The translations under genes and the position numbers were made by a program. Of a DNA stretch of 64,000 nt, positions 51,351-64,000 are shown one piece after another (within the stretch, counting starts at the first letter, position 1; each line of letters opens with the position of its first letter). Origin of the DNA: Perca fluviatilis (taxonomy: Eukaryota > Chordata > Actinopteri > Perciformes > Percidae); the NCBI RefSeq assembly GCF_010015445.1, contig NC_053119.1, positions 41,413,222-41,477,221 on the forward strand. The letters run 5' to 3'. The notes below the pieces were generated by a model. It worked only from the letters and a program-made list of their open reading frames with translations, was not told the DNA's origin and ran no database searches.

Positions 51351-52009
51351 ATTTACATAACCCCAGCCCCTACCTGTACCTAATGGCACTTTCACCAACC
51401 TCTACATTTTAAGGAGTGGAAAGATTTTGTATTGGACTAATATTATCCAGGGCTGAACTTTAAATCCAACCATATATTTTTCTGAGACCTTATATGATTT
51501 ATTAGTATATAAGCTATTAAATGAGTTAAAATCAAATGTTCTCGTACATAAGTATTTATTACACATCTCAGACATTTTCAATAATGAATATTGACACTAT
51601 ACCAGTTGAATATATGTATATCAGAAATCAGAATCAGTGCCAGTGCAAATTCATGAAACTACCAGTCATGATTACAGTCCCCTAACCTGACCAAAACCTA
51701 ATTCTAACCTTTACCTTAATACCATTTTGGCTGCGTCAGCCCCACCTAGAAAGGTGTGGGAAGATGTCTGACTGACTGATGTCTTTAGAAAAAACCTAAA
51801 ACTTGAGAACACATGTACTATAAGCCTTCGTAATAATATCTTGCTTCTCTCTTAACTAGGTCAATTCAGTCTAAAGTTACTTATAAGCAAAGATTTCAGT
51901 TTTCAGCTTAATCAATCCTGTCCAATCCACCCATATCCTGGTTGCTATCAGTTTCTGGTTGAAATGCTGTTGCATCTGGATCATGCTTTAAACTCCCAAA
52001 ACTCAGAAC

Positions 52010-52245
52010 CAACAGATGTAAACACTCTTTTGTACCTGCAGCCATTCTACTTCTTAATGCTATAAAGAACCATAGATAACTTATTGACTTACTATTTATT
52101 GATTGTTTACTGTTTTTTATTGTTTTTAACTATGCCTGCAAGGTAGGCAATCTCTGTATTGTGTGTATGATTGTGTATGATTTGTACTACACTATTTGCT
52201 GCACAACAAATTGCCCCATTGGGGGACAATAAAGTAACTTGAACT
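52010..52245 (+). repeat. LINE-like 3' end
   Basis: The block ends ACAAATTGCCCCATTGGGGGACAATAAAG, a 3' terminus seen on many fish non-LTR elements, with an upstream TTTTTTATTGTTTTT tract. No coding part is preserved. The rest of 51350-52440 shows nothing I can name. Confidence 0.5.
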
Positions 52246-52542
52246 AAATGGAACTTGAAATGCATTTCATGTCTTTTATCAACAGATCAAAAAAGCTGCA
52301 GAAGTGTTGCTCGTTGGATTTCTAATCTCGCTGTCAAAGTGCTGGGGTGACCCTCAAACTTCCTGTCACTCAAAATTGTGAAAACACCCACTCTGGCAGT
52401 TAAAAAAATGTTTCTTTAGAATTGTATTGGACCATGAGAACATATAAGCAGCTATAAGACACATAGTGATCAGAGCAGATCACTTCAGACAGCAAAGACT
52501 GAAGAGCATCATCCCTCTACACACAGAAGGACACAGGACAGG

Positions 52543-53802
52543 ATGAAGACTCTGAGCTTTACCGGGGGACTCCTGCTGCTGCTCCTCACCATTTACTCCT
52601 GCACTGCCATGCGTAAGTCTCTCAGTCTCCTTTTGGACCAGATTGGAGAGAGGTCTGTTTTCTGGATTAGGCTACCGGTCATTTTTTATTTCATCATTTC
52701 ATGAAATATACCAAATTATATACATTAGAGCTGGGCAACGATTCAATATGATAATTTATCGTCTTTCAATGGAATCATATATCGAGATATTGTAATATAC
52801 AATTACGTTGTCCAAATTGATAACAACATTTTAAGAGTTCTGAGGCACCCCTAGATTTGATCCCAGTACCCCTAAAAAGGTTTGTGTTAATCTGTTGTGA
52901 GCAAAGGAGTTCTGCTCTACGAATATCACAGCATCATGAAACTAAACCCAGAATCTAGATATCTAGATCATTCAGAAAAATGTCTGTTTATCCATAAATA
53001 AATAGATAAATATCCAATTTAATTTGTAATAACCCCTGACCTTTGTGGCCCTGTGGCCCTGTGGCTCAGCATTAAAGGAAGTTTTCTAAGAATTGTTGGT
53101 GTCTTTCTAGTTACATAATTCAGTGTTTCCTCTATCATCGTGGTCCAAAATAATGTTAAAAAAACAGTGAGCACAGTAGAATAACATTTTTTAAAATAAC
53201 GTGAAAAGGGTTCGAGGCATCCCTAAACCTCTGATCCTAGAATGACCCCTGTCTGCAGTGTATAGAAACTAAAAGCTGCTTCTGCAGGTTTGCTTCTGAT
53301 TCAGTCAGTATTATTCAGTGTGAGGAGTCAGTGTCGTTTTGAGACCTGAACACCATGAGAACACAGAACACACATGCTGAGCTGTTGTGTGTTGAGCTCA
53401 GTGAATGACAGTGGGTAGTGCTAAATGATCCACGTTTTGTTTTGTCTTTCCAGCTCATGCGGTGAATCCTGTGTCGTGCTGCGTTCGATTCTTTACAGGA
53501 AGGGTGCCGCAGCCGCAAATCATCTCCATCATCAAGACTGACAGCAGCTGTCGCGAAAAGGCATTTGTGTATGTCTGATATTTGTTTATGTGGCCAGTTT
53601 TTGACTGAGCACAAAACAGAGAATGAAGAGAACAAGTAAATACATATGACTGTACATTTCAAGGAAACAGAGAAATAGTTGAAAATGTATTTTCCTTTCC
53701 TACAGGGTCAGTACTGCCAAAGGGATGGATATCTGCGTGAGCCAGAATCTGGGCTGGGCTCAGAGAGCTTTCAACCAACAGCAAGTCATCAAGGACCAAT
53801 GA
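52543..53802 (+). CDS. CC chemokine (93 residues, three exons)
   Basis: A second secreted CC chemokine in tandem with the one at 46571-47260. Exons are 52543-52612, 53454-53568 and 53706-53802, in phases 1 and 2, ending in TGA. A leucine-rich signal peptide covers about residues 1-23. The cysteines are C32-C33 (VSCCVRFF), C56 (SSCR) and C72 (MDICV), and a C-terminal WAQRAFNQQ helix follows. A TATA-like CATATAAGC lies at 52441-52449, about 95 bases before the ATG. A poly(A) signal lies at 54080-54085. Outside the cysteine pattern it shares limited sequence with its neighbour (both have KTLxF in the signal peptide, TCxSSC-like spacing and a W-A-R/Q helix), so the duplication is not recent. The second intron's donor could be read two bases earlier (GTGTAT), but only the chosen one keeps the frame. 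Confidence 0.95.
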
Positions 53803-56078
53803 TACTGTAGTCCTCATGATCAAACATCTCCAGCTACTCAACCTCCAGCCATCGTAGAGCTCTGTCTCTATGATCTTTTTATTATAATGAAAACATATTT
53901 TTCCATGAAGCTTTGCACTGTGAACTTTCATGCAGCTATTTTCATTCCTGTAATGATCTTTCTCATGTCTAAAAGTTAACGCAAAACATGTCATTATTTA
54001 GAAGAGGTCACAAAACAGCCAGTCAGTCAATAAGGGCCTTGTAAGTGCATCATTCGTCACAGGGAATACATGAATGATGAATAAATTAATTTGACACACC
54101 CCAATTTGATTGGTTGTCTCTTTCTTTGAAGTGTGGCCTATTTAACAACTGCTGTAACTCTTACATTCTTTGCGTAATTGCAAATAATAATAACAACCTA
54201 CGATGGCTATAACTTTGTTTGTGAGAGAATATCTCAAAAACTAAACAATTTCAGTCAAATTCTTTTCATGCTTTCTCTTATATTATCATAGCTTGTTATT
54301 GTACGTACACTGGAAAGCATTTTTACGATTTTCTTGAAAACTGCTACACAAATACAGTTATCATTGTTCTTATTATGAAATTTAACAATCACATTAGGCA
54401 GAATTGTAGACCATGGGTTGATTCAAATAGCCACCATGTGCTAACATGCACAGAATTTCCGTCATTTTGAATATTTTGCAAAACCCTTTTACCCCCGCAT
54501 GTTTATTTGTCTGTTTATTTGACTAACTGCTCCCAGCTATTTCTCTGTGTTCACAGTAAGAAATGACTCCAACCCTTTCATGTGACTATGAAAGTAATTG
54601 AAAGTGATATAACATAAGCACATACATAATACATGTACGTACACATAAAACGAAATGAAAAGTAAAGCTATAAGTTACAGGACTTGTTTATTAACAACAA
54701 CAACACCAATAACAACAATATGCTTCCCCACTGAAACCCTGTATTATTCAGAAAAGACTAAATCTATCTATGACTTATTAAGAATCTCTCTAGTGTGGAA
54801 TCAATAAAGTTTATCTTATCTTTAACAGTTTTTAAAGGTACTCCAAGAGATTTTGTGATAAACACATCATTGTCACTTTATCTAGTTATCGCTTTTTCTT
54901 TGTAAAAGTTCATCTTAAGGAAAAACAACAGGCCACTTCGCTCCCAGCATGCACTGGAGCGTGCAATGAACAGTTCAGGACCAGCCCTGCTGCTCGACAC
55001 TGTTCTATCTCTCACCACCTAGGACTGTGACTTCAATAATATTAAAGCATGTATTGAATTTCCACATTTCCAACAATGTCAACAAGAGCTGTTGTATTGA
55101 ATTGCCCAATGCCCAGCCAGACTAACTATCCCCCTCCGGCCCTGCTATCTGAAGCTTCTGCAGATCCTTTTTTTGCTACACTCGATCATATCACAGGACA
55201 ATAATCCAGTCAAAAGCAAGCATTGCACAACCAGCTTAATGTGCTTGGAGAAAGACAGAAGTGACACCTTTTAATAGCAGACATTGCTCTGCCCATTTTA
55301 GTTATACAATTTCTATATAACTATGCCAAGACATTCTCATATCAAGGGTAAATTCCCCAAGAGTTTAGTTTCTGTCACATGCTCTGTATGAGGACACTGC
55401 CTAAGCATCACACATATAGATGTATTATTATTAGGCTACTTAATAACTTGAAGATCTGACAGATTACATTTCATTGAAATTATATTTTATAGGATTTCAC
55501 GTTACAAATAATAAATTGATTGATTGGTATGATTACCCTGAATTGTGAGACACTATTTATGATAATCGGCATAATCATCTTTCATTATTAATGGACACAC
55601 CGCCAATTCAACCAAAAATAATAAATGTATCAATTAATTAACAAACTCTGTGAATTGCAATAAAGATATGTATGTGCCTGTTTGTCTAGAAGCTAACTGG
55701 CTTCATGATACATTCCTCTCCAAAGTTAACCTTCTTCTTACTTTAATATTACATATTATATGTATTAAAGTTTATATAAAATATATATTTGGAAACACCG
55801 GTATGTGTTTATGTTCACCTTGTGAAAGGGGAGTTGTTGAAGAATAGTATTTAAATATAAAAACTAAATTGTTTTCATGACCCCTGTGTGTGGCTAATAC
55901 ATAGTGACGGAGATATAACGTGGTATCTGTTTACTGTTTTATGTATTCAGATGAATTAGAGCCTTGACTCAGCCAGTACAGTAGGAGGCGGTATACACCA
56001 TTACAGTGTTTACAGTCTGCCATGACTGGACACAAAGAAGAAGAGGAGAGACGAAGAAGAAGAAGAAGTATCCGGATC
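53803..56078. other. Intergenic region between chemokine 2 and vps9d1
   Basis: After the chemokine 3' UTR this is AT-rich DNA without a coding frame that I can support. A fragment near 54780-54830 (GGAATCAATAAAGTTTATCTTATC) looks like a repeat tail. The vps9d1 promoter should lie in the last few hundred bases. No TATA box is evident there. Confidence 0.4.
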
Positions 56079-59000
56079 ATGGCTACAGCTGACAGTGGGG
56101 CGAAGCCCCTTCAAAATGCTATGAAAATGGCCAAAGTAGCGATACAGCTGGACGGAGAGAACAAACACCAGGTAGGGTACTACCCGGCTCGACAGCAACG
56201 ATAACACCAAGGTTTAACCCCCCAGGAAACACTCTGTAGTGATGTAAACAGACGATAAGCGTGATCTAGGATGGCGAAGGCATGGCCCTCCTTACTCTGC
56301 CTTTGATTGGCTGGTTTTCGATGCCTTCATCGGTTGGATTGGTTAAGGTTAGGGGAATAGTTACCAGGGCAAGCCAATCAGAGGCAGAGTAGGGCGGGAT
56401 ATGCCTTCGCCATCCTTGGAAAAGCAATTTGTGAACCGTTACTGGGTTTGCTAGCTGACCTGTCATTCTCACGAGTCTTGTAGTTAATGTAATTACATTT
56501 ACGTTACTGTCTTCATATACTATTTTAAATCCTACCTGGGCAATTACAAACTGTGAAGCTGTGAAAACCAAAGCCTTATGAAATGAATTTGATTTGTAAT
56601 TATTTTATTTTAATTTTGTCAATTTTGTTTGTTTGTTTTGTTTAGTTTTTTAACAATCTCTGCAACTAGCTCGAGCGTTTTATTCCAAAAGCAAGAGCGC
56701 TATGTCACTATAATATTATGTATATACTATACTACTGTTATAACACTGTACTTGTATTTGAGACTATTAATAATAATAATAATAATAATAATCATCTTAG
56801 GTCATTAGCCTATTGAATTAGATTTGTACAACTACAGACAGATAAATATTTCTTTCTTTTTTTCTTTTTCTGTCAGATTTCTCAAAGCAACAAGCTGTCT
56901 TCAACATTACACTACAATTTTATCAATAATACCATTAATTAAATAAGCACATAATAGTAAAAAACTAGTAATAGTTAAGAGTTTCTATTAAAGACAGGCA
57001 GTGTTCACCCTGGACAAGTCTTAAAACAGTGACTTAGTTTAATACGTACTCAGCAGAAACCTGTAAATGCAGAACAGTAAATAAAGAACTGGAAAGAATA
57101 GCAAAGTCATGACTGGTACCTAGAGTGACTAGTCAGTAAAATTTGTTTAGTCATTGAATTGATTAGTAAAATGTAGAAATAAATGTTGATATAACCACCT
57201 GAGTGTGTATTAGAAGCTCTGGCATTGAGACAATTTAATAAGCAACAGACAGCACAACATCATAATTAGTATTTAGATGTTAAGAGTTCCATCACACTGC
57301 CATACAGTGCAAGAGCATTGGAAAAATTGCAGGCCAACCAATTGTAAACATTGACATTTGATTATAATGTTGGGTTGGGAACCATGAGGCATATTTTCTT
57401 CTTCTTTGAGATGAGAGATGTCTGACCCGTCTTTTGACATTGGCAAACCATTTGTCTCTAACTACACCTGAAATGATCGATGCAGTGTCTGACTTGTTAC
57501 TATTGCCATGTTTCATTGGCAGTATTAGTATTATGTTCACCATATGATAATAATCGTATTATCATTGTCTACATGCTATGGTTTTTCTGCAGGAAGCTTA
57601 CTGTGAATACCTGCGGACGATCAACTACATATCACGTGCACTTTTGGAGGAAGCTGAGTCACAAAGTAAGATTTAACTAGTAACACATATGACTGATGGG
57701 AAAATATATATATTGAGATGCTTTACGATAAATATCTAACCTCGTGATTGTTTTGACCCCCCGCCAAATATGCACACCCAAGTCAAAACACTGCATTCAT
57801 ATTAAAAGTAAATACCTATAATAACAAAGAGGGAGGAGGGGTATGGGGAGAAAAAAGAGGAGGAAAGGAGGAGGAAAGGAGCAACCTAATTTTATATATG
57901 TGTAATGAAATCACACATGCACACATGCCAAATGGTCATCTGATATAATGTATCAACGTAGATCCCCCTGCCCTCAGTACAGTGTTGTGGAAGTTTCTTT
58001 TTCAGCAGGAGTAAAGTTTTGAAAGTTTAGTAAAGTGAAACAAATAAGACAGTCGAAGACTAAACCAAGTTAGGTTTTTGTATTTTATTAAAAATATATT
58101 TGCAAATATAGGAAGAACATAGATTTCACAAAAGACAGCAGCCCAATGTGGAAAAGTTTCTTCAATGAGTGAACAGAAACACCGAGCTTATATGCACAAC
58201 AAGAAAAAGGGAGTGACAATCACACGTGTTCCGGTCTAAACATGACTTTGTATTTCTCACAGGCAACATAAAGATAAAGATACTGCTAAATCTCAAGAGA
58301 TGTCATGGAGCCACTTCATCTAATCCCCTGTGCCCTACTTTCACCCTGAGGTCACATGCCCCGTACATCTCAGCTGGCAAGGGAGGAACGGATAGGCAGA
58401 GAAAGATAGTTTACTGTGACCTTGTACCTTTATCGGTTCAAACAAAGCCCATACGCATTCGTCTCCAGACTTGATGTCTCCAAGTTAGTTAAGCAGAATC
58501 AGAATCAACATGTGGGAATGAGATAAACTCTCTTTCACTATTGTGAGAAAATGCAGAGCACAAGTAAAAACATAAGAAGATAAGGAATCATGCTTAAATG
58601 TAATTTTTGCCATTGAAACAGCATATTATGAAACTGGTTATGTTTAATTGACCTGCAAGTTGAGTTATTTAAACAGTAAAGAAATATGGGTTTCTTTCAA
58701 CCAAACTGCCCAAAAATAACATGGATGCATGGATGTACATTCTATGGATACGACGTCCTTAATAAAAAAAAACAAAAATATTATTGGATATATTAATTCA
58801 ATTTTAAGCGTCAAAAGCATAAAAAAAGCGACAAAAACGTTGGGAACAAAGCGCCAAAAAAAAAGTTCATTTTTCATTTTGACCTGGAAGGACAACAAGT
58901 TCACTGTAGACGGGAAGACAACACAAAGGGTTAATAAAGTAGACTTGCATTAGGTCGATAATCCATGTGTGATTTTCTGTGTCTGTCCAGCTTCAGAGGA

Positions 59001-59811
59001 GGGGGACACGGTAGCGGTGGAGGTGGAGCGGATGTTGAGGCTGGCTGAGCAGTGTCTGGAGCGGGCCAAGTCATTTATAGGGAAGAGAGCTTACCCCCCT
59101 AACCTCTCTGCGTCCGTCTCCACTTCCCTTTCCTGTTCACCTGGCCAATCAGTGCCCCATCAGAAGGCCCACCTCCCAGCCACCGTTGCTGCAAACTCTG
59201 GTGAATGCTTCCCCTCCAATCTGAAGCCTTTCTTTAAACAAACCATTCAATCACTGCTGACTTAGGAGCCTGCCCCAGGGGTCACAAATCAAATGATCCA
59301 ATGCATAACCACATGATTTTGTTCTTTAAGCCAATCACCACTTTGTGTCTCTCTGTTTCACTTCTGCTGACACAGTCCCTCCATCTGATAGTCCTGTTGA
59401 CGCAGGGCGTAGAGCAACCAGCCCAACAAAGACCAGTCACCACAGGGTGATGTCAGACGGTAGCGGAGAGCCCCCCCCTTTCCTGCCTCCTGAAGTCTTC
59501 CAGAGAATACAAACCGTGGAGTCACAGGACACGAGCAAACAGTAAGGACCGGTTCTTATCAAGGATGGCAAATATTGCACCATTTAGAGACAGATAGCCT
59601 TTCTGAAGTAAACAACACAGCAGGGATAGCAGAGATGTTCAAGGACCAGTTGCTTCTAGCAGTGGCGCCGGCAGGATTCTATTTCACACTACGCACAAAA
59701 AACGCCGGCCTGCCCGCTTCTTAGAATATTTAATGTGTGTGAGAGTGTGCTCCTACCGTACTTTATCATATCATAATGAACAGATCATAAAAATATTTTA
59801 CTGAAGTGTTT

Positions 59812-59847
<36 letters not shown>

Positions 59848-62800
59848 GGATGCGCTCAGAGCAGACAGCTGTCAGCGAGCCTGTACTGAAATATGAATAA
59901 CTGATTTATCTGTGTACCATGTAAACATCATATCCCAAATATGATCATAACCGCAATATTCACGTCCATGTTAACACACATGATTAAAATGTGCTAGCTC
60001 CGTTGGTGGGTTAAACGCTACTCAGCGTCCATAGCAACTAGTTTAGCTACGGATCGAGTCATAAAAATGAACTTTTTGATTAATAGCGAATGGCTTGTTG
60101 GTAAAATAACGTATAATTAATGAGAAAATGAGCACTGTGAACAGAGCAGAGAGCAGAACAGAGCTGCTGTCGGCTGCTGCTCCTGTGTGCATTGTTGATG
60201 CATTGTTGTCATTCGATGCGTTGCAAGTCTCACAGAAAACAACTGTACGCTCAGCTTCTAGTTTCCATTTTGAGCACAATGTTTTGAACTGACCAACCAG
60301 GTCAAAGCAGCAAAAAAATTCAGTAAATTCAGTTATCTAAATATATGATAAAAAAATATTATATTGCTTGTTTGTATTTTGTGTGTGTTTGTTCTGCAGG
60401 GAGCTGACACCCATAGAAGAAGCATCACGTTTAAACCAGAAGTTGAAAGCCAATTATGAAGCTCGTCTGGCAAGGCTCCCACCTGGTCAGGCCTACCAGA
60501 AGACATCGTTGGTATGTGAGTGAGTGAGTGAGTGAGTGAGTGAGTGAGTGAGTGAGTGAGTGAGTGAGTGAGTGAGTGAGTGTACTACTCAGTATCAGGC
60601 AATACCCAATATCAGGTATCAGAATCAGTATTGGGAAGAAAAGAAGTGGCATTGGAACGTCTCTACTTCTCTGCTTTAAAAGTGATTAGATTGAGATTGA
60701 TAAAAGACCATAACATCTACAAGAACTGTAACTTTGTGTGTGTGTGTGTGTGTGTGTTTGTGTTTGTGTGTGTGAGATTTTAACATTAAAGCATGTAAAC
60801 ATGTTCTAGTAGAAACAAAAAATACAAGTATGAACCTGAAATCCAGTACAATAGGTCTCCTTTGACATTTAGCAGTACTGTAGTTAGTTAAGTACTGTAC
60901 AATTTCTATAAAAAAAAGATAGCCTAGTGTCAAAATAGATCAATACATTGTTACATTGTTACATTGTTTGAGCATCCGCATTTGGACACAGCTAAATCAG
61001 GGAAGTTCAACATTGTCCCAACCTCACTCAACCATTTTTTTTATTTGTCCATTGTTGTCCACAGACATAACGCTCTAAGATTACGGTACTTAGTTTGTTC
61101 AGTGTGTTTATTGATTAGTTCAAAGGAAAAGCTAAGTCAGCAGCCAGTTCCTTAAACGTCACATAGGTTACATGTGAGTGTACAATTGAAGGGAAAAACG
61201 TAATTGCTCTCATTATAGTTTTCTCAACTTAACCCTTGTGTTGACTTGGGTTCAAATTGACCCGTTTTAAATTTTTGTTTTATATCATAAAATATGGGAC
61301 GTAGAAATAAGCGCTGAAAATGTGTAGAAGAAAAATTTTACAATTTAAAACGTTGGAAAAAGCAAAAACTTTTTCAAGGTTGACGGGAAGACAACACAAG
61401 GGAAGCAAGCAGCCTAAACATACATTTGGTGCATGCATGTTTCTTCTCAAAAGTAGTCCTTTTGAAAAGAAAGTGTGTTGGAACATGTGTCGTACGTGCT
61501 TTTATTTTGGACTTCTTTTAGTGTTTCCGCTCTGGTATCTACGTTAGCTTGACGCATCTTGTTGACGATGAATGGATACCTGAGTGAAGGGAAAGTTGGC
61601 TGTGTAGAGACCTCTGGACCACAAGGGTTATTTAAGGCTAGCTGTAGTTAGATAACGTCTCAGCTTAAAGGCACAACTTCACCTACTCTCTTAACTGCAC
61701 TACTCCTCGTATTCATGTCTTTGGTGAAAACTATCTCCAGTCAGAAAAAAAAGATGGTAACGTTAAGCGAAAGACACGACATTTAATTTTGAATGCGAAG
61801 TAGACGTTTTGTTAATTGCAAGCTAACATTTTCAAATCCCAATATCAATTAAATGTTCTGTTGGAGGTATTTAAATTAATTAACTTGTCATTCAGATACG
61901 GAAAATATTTCGGCGTCAAGTGGAGCTCCGTGCTTACTGGAGGAAACTAAAGGCGTTTGTAAAGGTAAAGTCATATTAAGCGAAGGTAGCTAACGTTAGC
62001 TGATTAACGTCACGTAGGGAACGTCACGCTCAACTCCTTACAAAAGTCTTTGAAGTTTTCATTTTTTTCTTCTGCGTAATGTCCTATAATTCAACCAGTA
62101 GAGGAGGAGCACCGTTAATTGAAAACGTCACAACATTAATTGCATGTTTCATATAAACAAAATAACATTTAGAGACTTCTTGTTTCCCCTGGTAATAAGC
62201 TAAACAATTCACATATTGATACAGCTCTACATAATATTTGTCCTTGGTCATATTTTATTGCATGAATGCATGTAATAATGGCCTCTCTTTTCTTATCAAT
62301 GCAGACGCTCTGTCTCCAGCGGCAGATGACGGAGAACCTCATTATTGCCAAAGCCAGGCAGGATGCTGTATCCTTGTAATGTCACCTTGTGTCTCTGTCT
62401 TTGTTTGTTATGGGTGCTGCTTTGTTCATCAGAAGTTACTGTAGGAGCCACATATTGTAGGTTGTTTATGGTCTCATTTATATTGTTTGTTGATTGTTGC
62501 GTTTTCATGGCGGTTTGAGTGGAAGTGATTATATGTTTGTTTGCTTCACCTGTGCCCCTGTTTTTTTGGGCTTTGACAGAGAGGGGGTGAGCCTGGGAGC
62601 GAATACTTATTGTTGACCGCAGCACGCCGAATTAACGCAATTATTTCTACTCACCAGGTAACCATTACATTTGGTAACTGCAGTGCTAAGTGTATTTGAC
62701 GTGTGGAAGAAGAAGAAGAAAATCATTGCAACACAATCTCGAGCGCGTCACAGTGTGCATCTCTGTGTTTAGTCCCTCGCAGCAGCACTTTGTTGGACTG

Positions 62801-63298
62801 CTTACAGCCGCAATAATTATTATGATAAAATGCCTTTGTTTTAAACTTAAAGACACCATCGCTTACAGCTGATCCATGTGAGGACTATGATGTTTGGAGG
62901 TTTCCTTAATGTTGGTCGCAACATTAGCTTCAGAGGAAGATGGAGGAGAGAAGACTAAGGCTACAAGAGGAGGCCAACAGGTATGCCCCGAAAACCCAAA
63001 CAAACGCACTGAATCAGGTTAAAACTTGAGTCTGTTTTTAGGTTCGGCCTTCATTCTTCCAAGCTACAGTTGGTAACATGTAGACTGTATTAAACTAGGT
63101 TGGTAACTGTTATAAAAAAATCACTTTTGTCATATTTGCTCAAACTGTCACTATATCCAGACAGTACTACATCAGTGAGCTATTCTGTGAAAAAAGTCAT
63201 GTTCCTCTGCCTTCTCCTGTTATATTTATTACTTGACACTTATGAAATATGACAAATTATTTTATGAAAGTAACCTACTGGACCTTTTAACCCCCCCA

Positions 63299-63333
<35 letters not shown>

Positions 63334-64000
63334 TTTTTTTTGTTTGGTTGGGGGGGTGGGTTTTTTTTTGTGGTGTGTCGTTTTAGTCTGTGTCTGTGTA
63401 AAATACTGTAAACTAGGGTTAGATGTTTGCTTAGTCGACATGTAAAATGTATCTATAAAAGACATACAGATTTATAAGGTTATTTCCCCCTACGTTAGTT
63501 CCTTCCAGCGTTTCTTAAACTTTGAAATTAAATTGATGTGCGTACAGACTTGTAGTGCTCCATAAAGAGCCTGTGCTATTATCGGTTTGTGTTGCTATCT
63601 AAGAGTAAATCACTCAATAAATTCTCAGAAAGGGTTCAGCCAGTTTTGGAAATCATTTAAAGCCACACGGTTTTAAAGATGGTTTATAGTCACCAAAAAT
63701 ACCCACTCAAAAATCACAAAGAGAAGGAGAACTCTGTTTAAAAATTATGCATTTTAACAGTGCCTAAATTAAGTTGTATAGGAAGTGAGATATGATAGTA
63801 CATATATATGTATATGACATTCAATTTTGCATCAACACAGATGTGTGAAATAAATCGGCATGTCCTTCCTCTGTTATTTGTGCTTAGTTCAGTGGTCAAG
63901 GCAGTAAACTGTATACCTTCTTATTTTACATTTTATAGGCAATAAAGAAAATGCCAATCAAATTAGCCTGTGTAGTAATTGTAATCTGAGATACAATATT
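56079..64000 (+). CDS. vps9d1: VPS9 domain-containing protein 1, N-terminal part (exons 1-8, continues past window)
   Basis: VPS9D1 is a MIT-like plus VPS9-domain protein, presumed to act on Rab5-type GTPases at endosomes. Exons in the window: 56079-56171, 57593-57665, 58991-59200, 59376-59541, 60400-60511, 61896-61964, 62305-62367, 62928-62980. All junctions keep phase, giving 279 codons. The start [19 protein letters not shown] parallels human VPS9D1. [17 protein letters not shown] and [13 protein letters not shown] complete the MIT-like region (about residues 1-85). A Ser/Pro-rich linker follows, then [24 protein letters not shown] coiled coil if exon 6 is skipped, and [14 protein letters not shown]. 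The catalytic VPS9 domain is outside the window. An in-frame upstream ATG at 56022 would add a charged 19-residue extension; I prefer 56079 from the match to human. Exon 6 (61896-61964) is a candidate only. Confidence 0.94.
56269..56415. mobile_element. Palindromic MITE in vps9d1 intron 1
   Basis: The left arm GGATGGCGAAGGCAT..CTCTGCCTTTGATTGGCT is matched by an inverted right arm of about 44 bases ending TATGCCTTCGCCATCC. The centre is about 60 bases. It lies 98 bases after exon 1. A diverged relative lies at 534-626 upstream of fanca. Confidence 0.85.
58905..58934. repeat. End of a repeat related to 61230-61402
   Basis: GACGGGAAGACAACACAAAGGG matches the right end of the element at 61230-61402. 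The other end is not clear. It lies about 55 bases before vps9d1 exon 3. Confidence 0.5.
59816..59846. repeat. (GA)n microsatellite in vps9d1 intron 4
   Basis: About 30 bases of GA repeat between exons 4 and 5. The rest of that intron shows no recognisable element. Confidence 0.9.
60515..60580 (+). repeat. (TGAG)n array at the vps9d1 exon 5 donor
   Basis: The donor GTATGTGAG flows directly into about sixteen GAGT units. It is followed at once by the sequence shared with 35866-36030. Confidence 0.95.
60583..60736 (+). repeat. Inverted partner of the znf276 intron repeat
   Basis: About 155 bases (CAGTATCAGGCAATACCCAATATC..GGCATTGGAACGTCTCTACTTCTCTGC..CTACAAGAACTGTAACT) closely match the reverse complement of about 35866-36030. 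The match spans both the hAT-like end and the sequence outside it. A (GT)n run follows at 60737-60775. Confidence 0.8.
61230..61402. mobile_element. Short TTTGACCCG-type repeat element in vps9d1 intron 5
   Basis: It begins AACCCTTGTGTTGACTTGGG and ends GACGGGAAGACAACACAAGGG, so the ends are inverted (CCCTTGTGTTG). It is about 173 bases long, non-coding and A-rich inside. Related ends lie at 44640-44690 and 58905-58934. Confidence 0.65.
61896..61964 (+). CDS. vps9d1: Candidate extra vps9d1 exon of 69 bases
   Basis: A good acceptor (CTTGTCATTCAG) and donor (AAGGTAAAG) enclose 23 open codons ([16 protein letters not shown]) that fit the phase on both sides. Skipping it joins SL to TLCLQRQM, as in the human protein I know, where I recall no matching segment. 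It may be a fish-specific or cassette exon, or a chance open stretch. Confidence 0.5.
63300..63341. repeat. Poly(A)/poly(T) run in vps9d1 intron 8
   Basis: A run of about 30 A followed directly by about 11 T, then G/T-rich sequence. It can fold back on itself and is a likely place for assembly or length error. The remainder to 64000 is intronic, with no exon that I recognise. Confidence 0.8.

Overview
The window is a stretch of nuclear DNA from a teleost fish, probably a spiny-rayed (percomorph) species. Split genes with GT-AG introns, dense microsatellites, L2-like and Tx1/L1-like LINEs, a Tc1-like transposon and many short fish-type non-autonomous transposons all point that way. I read the exons directly from the sequence and checked that the reading phase carries across each junction.

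Layout: (1) 1-850, upstream region with CCAAT boxes, a MITE-like repeat and a short upstream ORF. (2) 851-28241 (+), the Fanconi anaemia gene fanca in 42 exons, encoding about 1,443 residues if one missing base is allowed for at the exon 27/28 junction. (3) 29424-39623 (-), znf276, a C2H2 zinc-finger gene with an N-terminal ZAD domain, in 11 coding exons encoding 606 residues, converging on fanca. An antisense 5'-truncated L2-like LINE fills one of its introns. (4) 40.6-46.5 kb, a transposon belt: a Tc1-like element with another element inside it, then a decayed Tx1/L1-like LINE. (5) 46.5-54.1 kb, two three-exon CC chemokine genes (+) separated by repeats. (6) 56079 to the window end (+), the first eight exons of vps9d1. 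Its VPS9 domain lies beyond the window.

The order fanca / znf276 / vps9d1 and their relative strands match the human 16q24.3 neighbourhood as I know it. The difference is that in this fish the head-to-head gap between znf276 and vps9d1 has grown to about 16 kb and carries the chemokine genes and mobile elements. The three anchor genes have separate jobs: DNA crosslink repair scaffold, presumed transcription factor, and presumed Rab5-GEF-like endosomal factor. The chemokines are secreted immune signals. Nothing suggests that these genes form one pathway.

I found no convincing undescribed system. The observations most worth checking are the one-base phase break in fanca, the LINE lodged beside a znf276 splice acceptor, splice sites that merge into microsatellites, an in-frame vps9d1 exon I cannot place in the human protein, and the same MITE family beside two gene starts.
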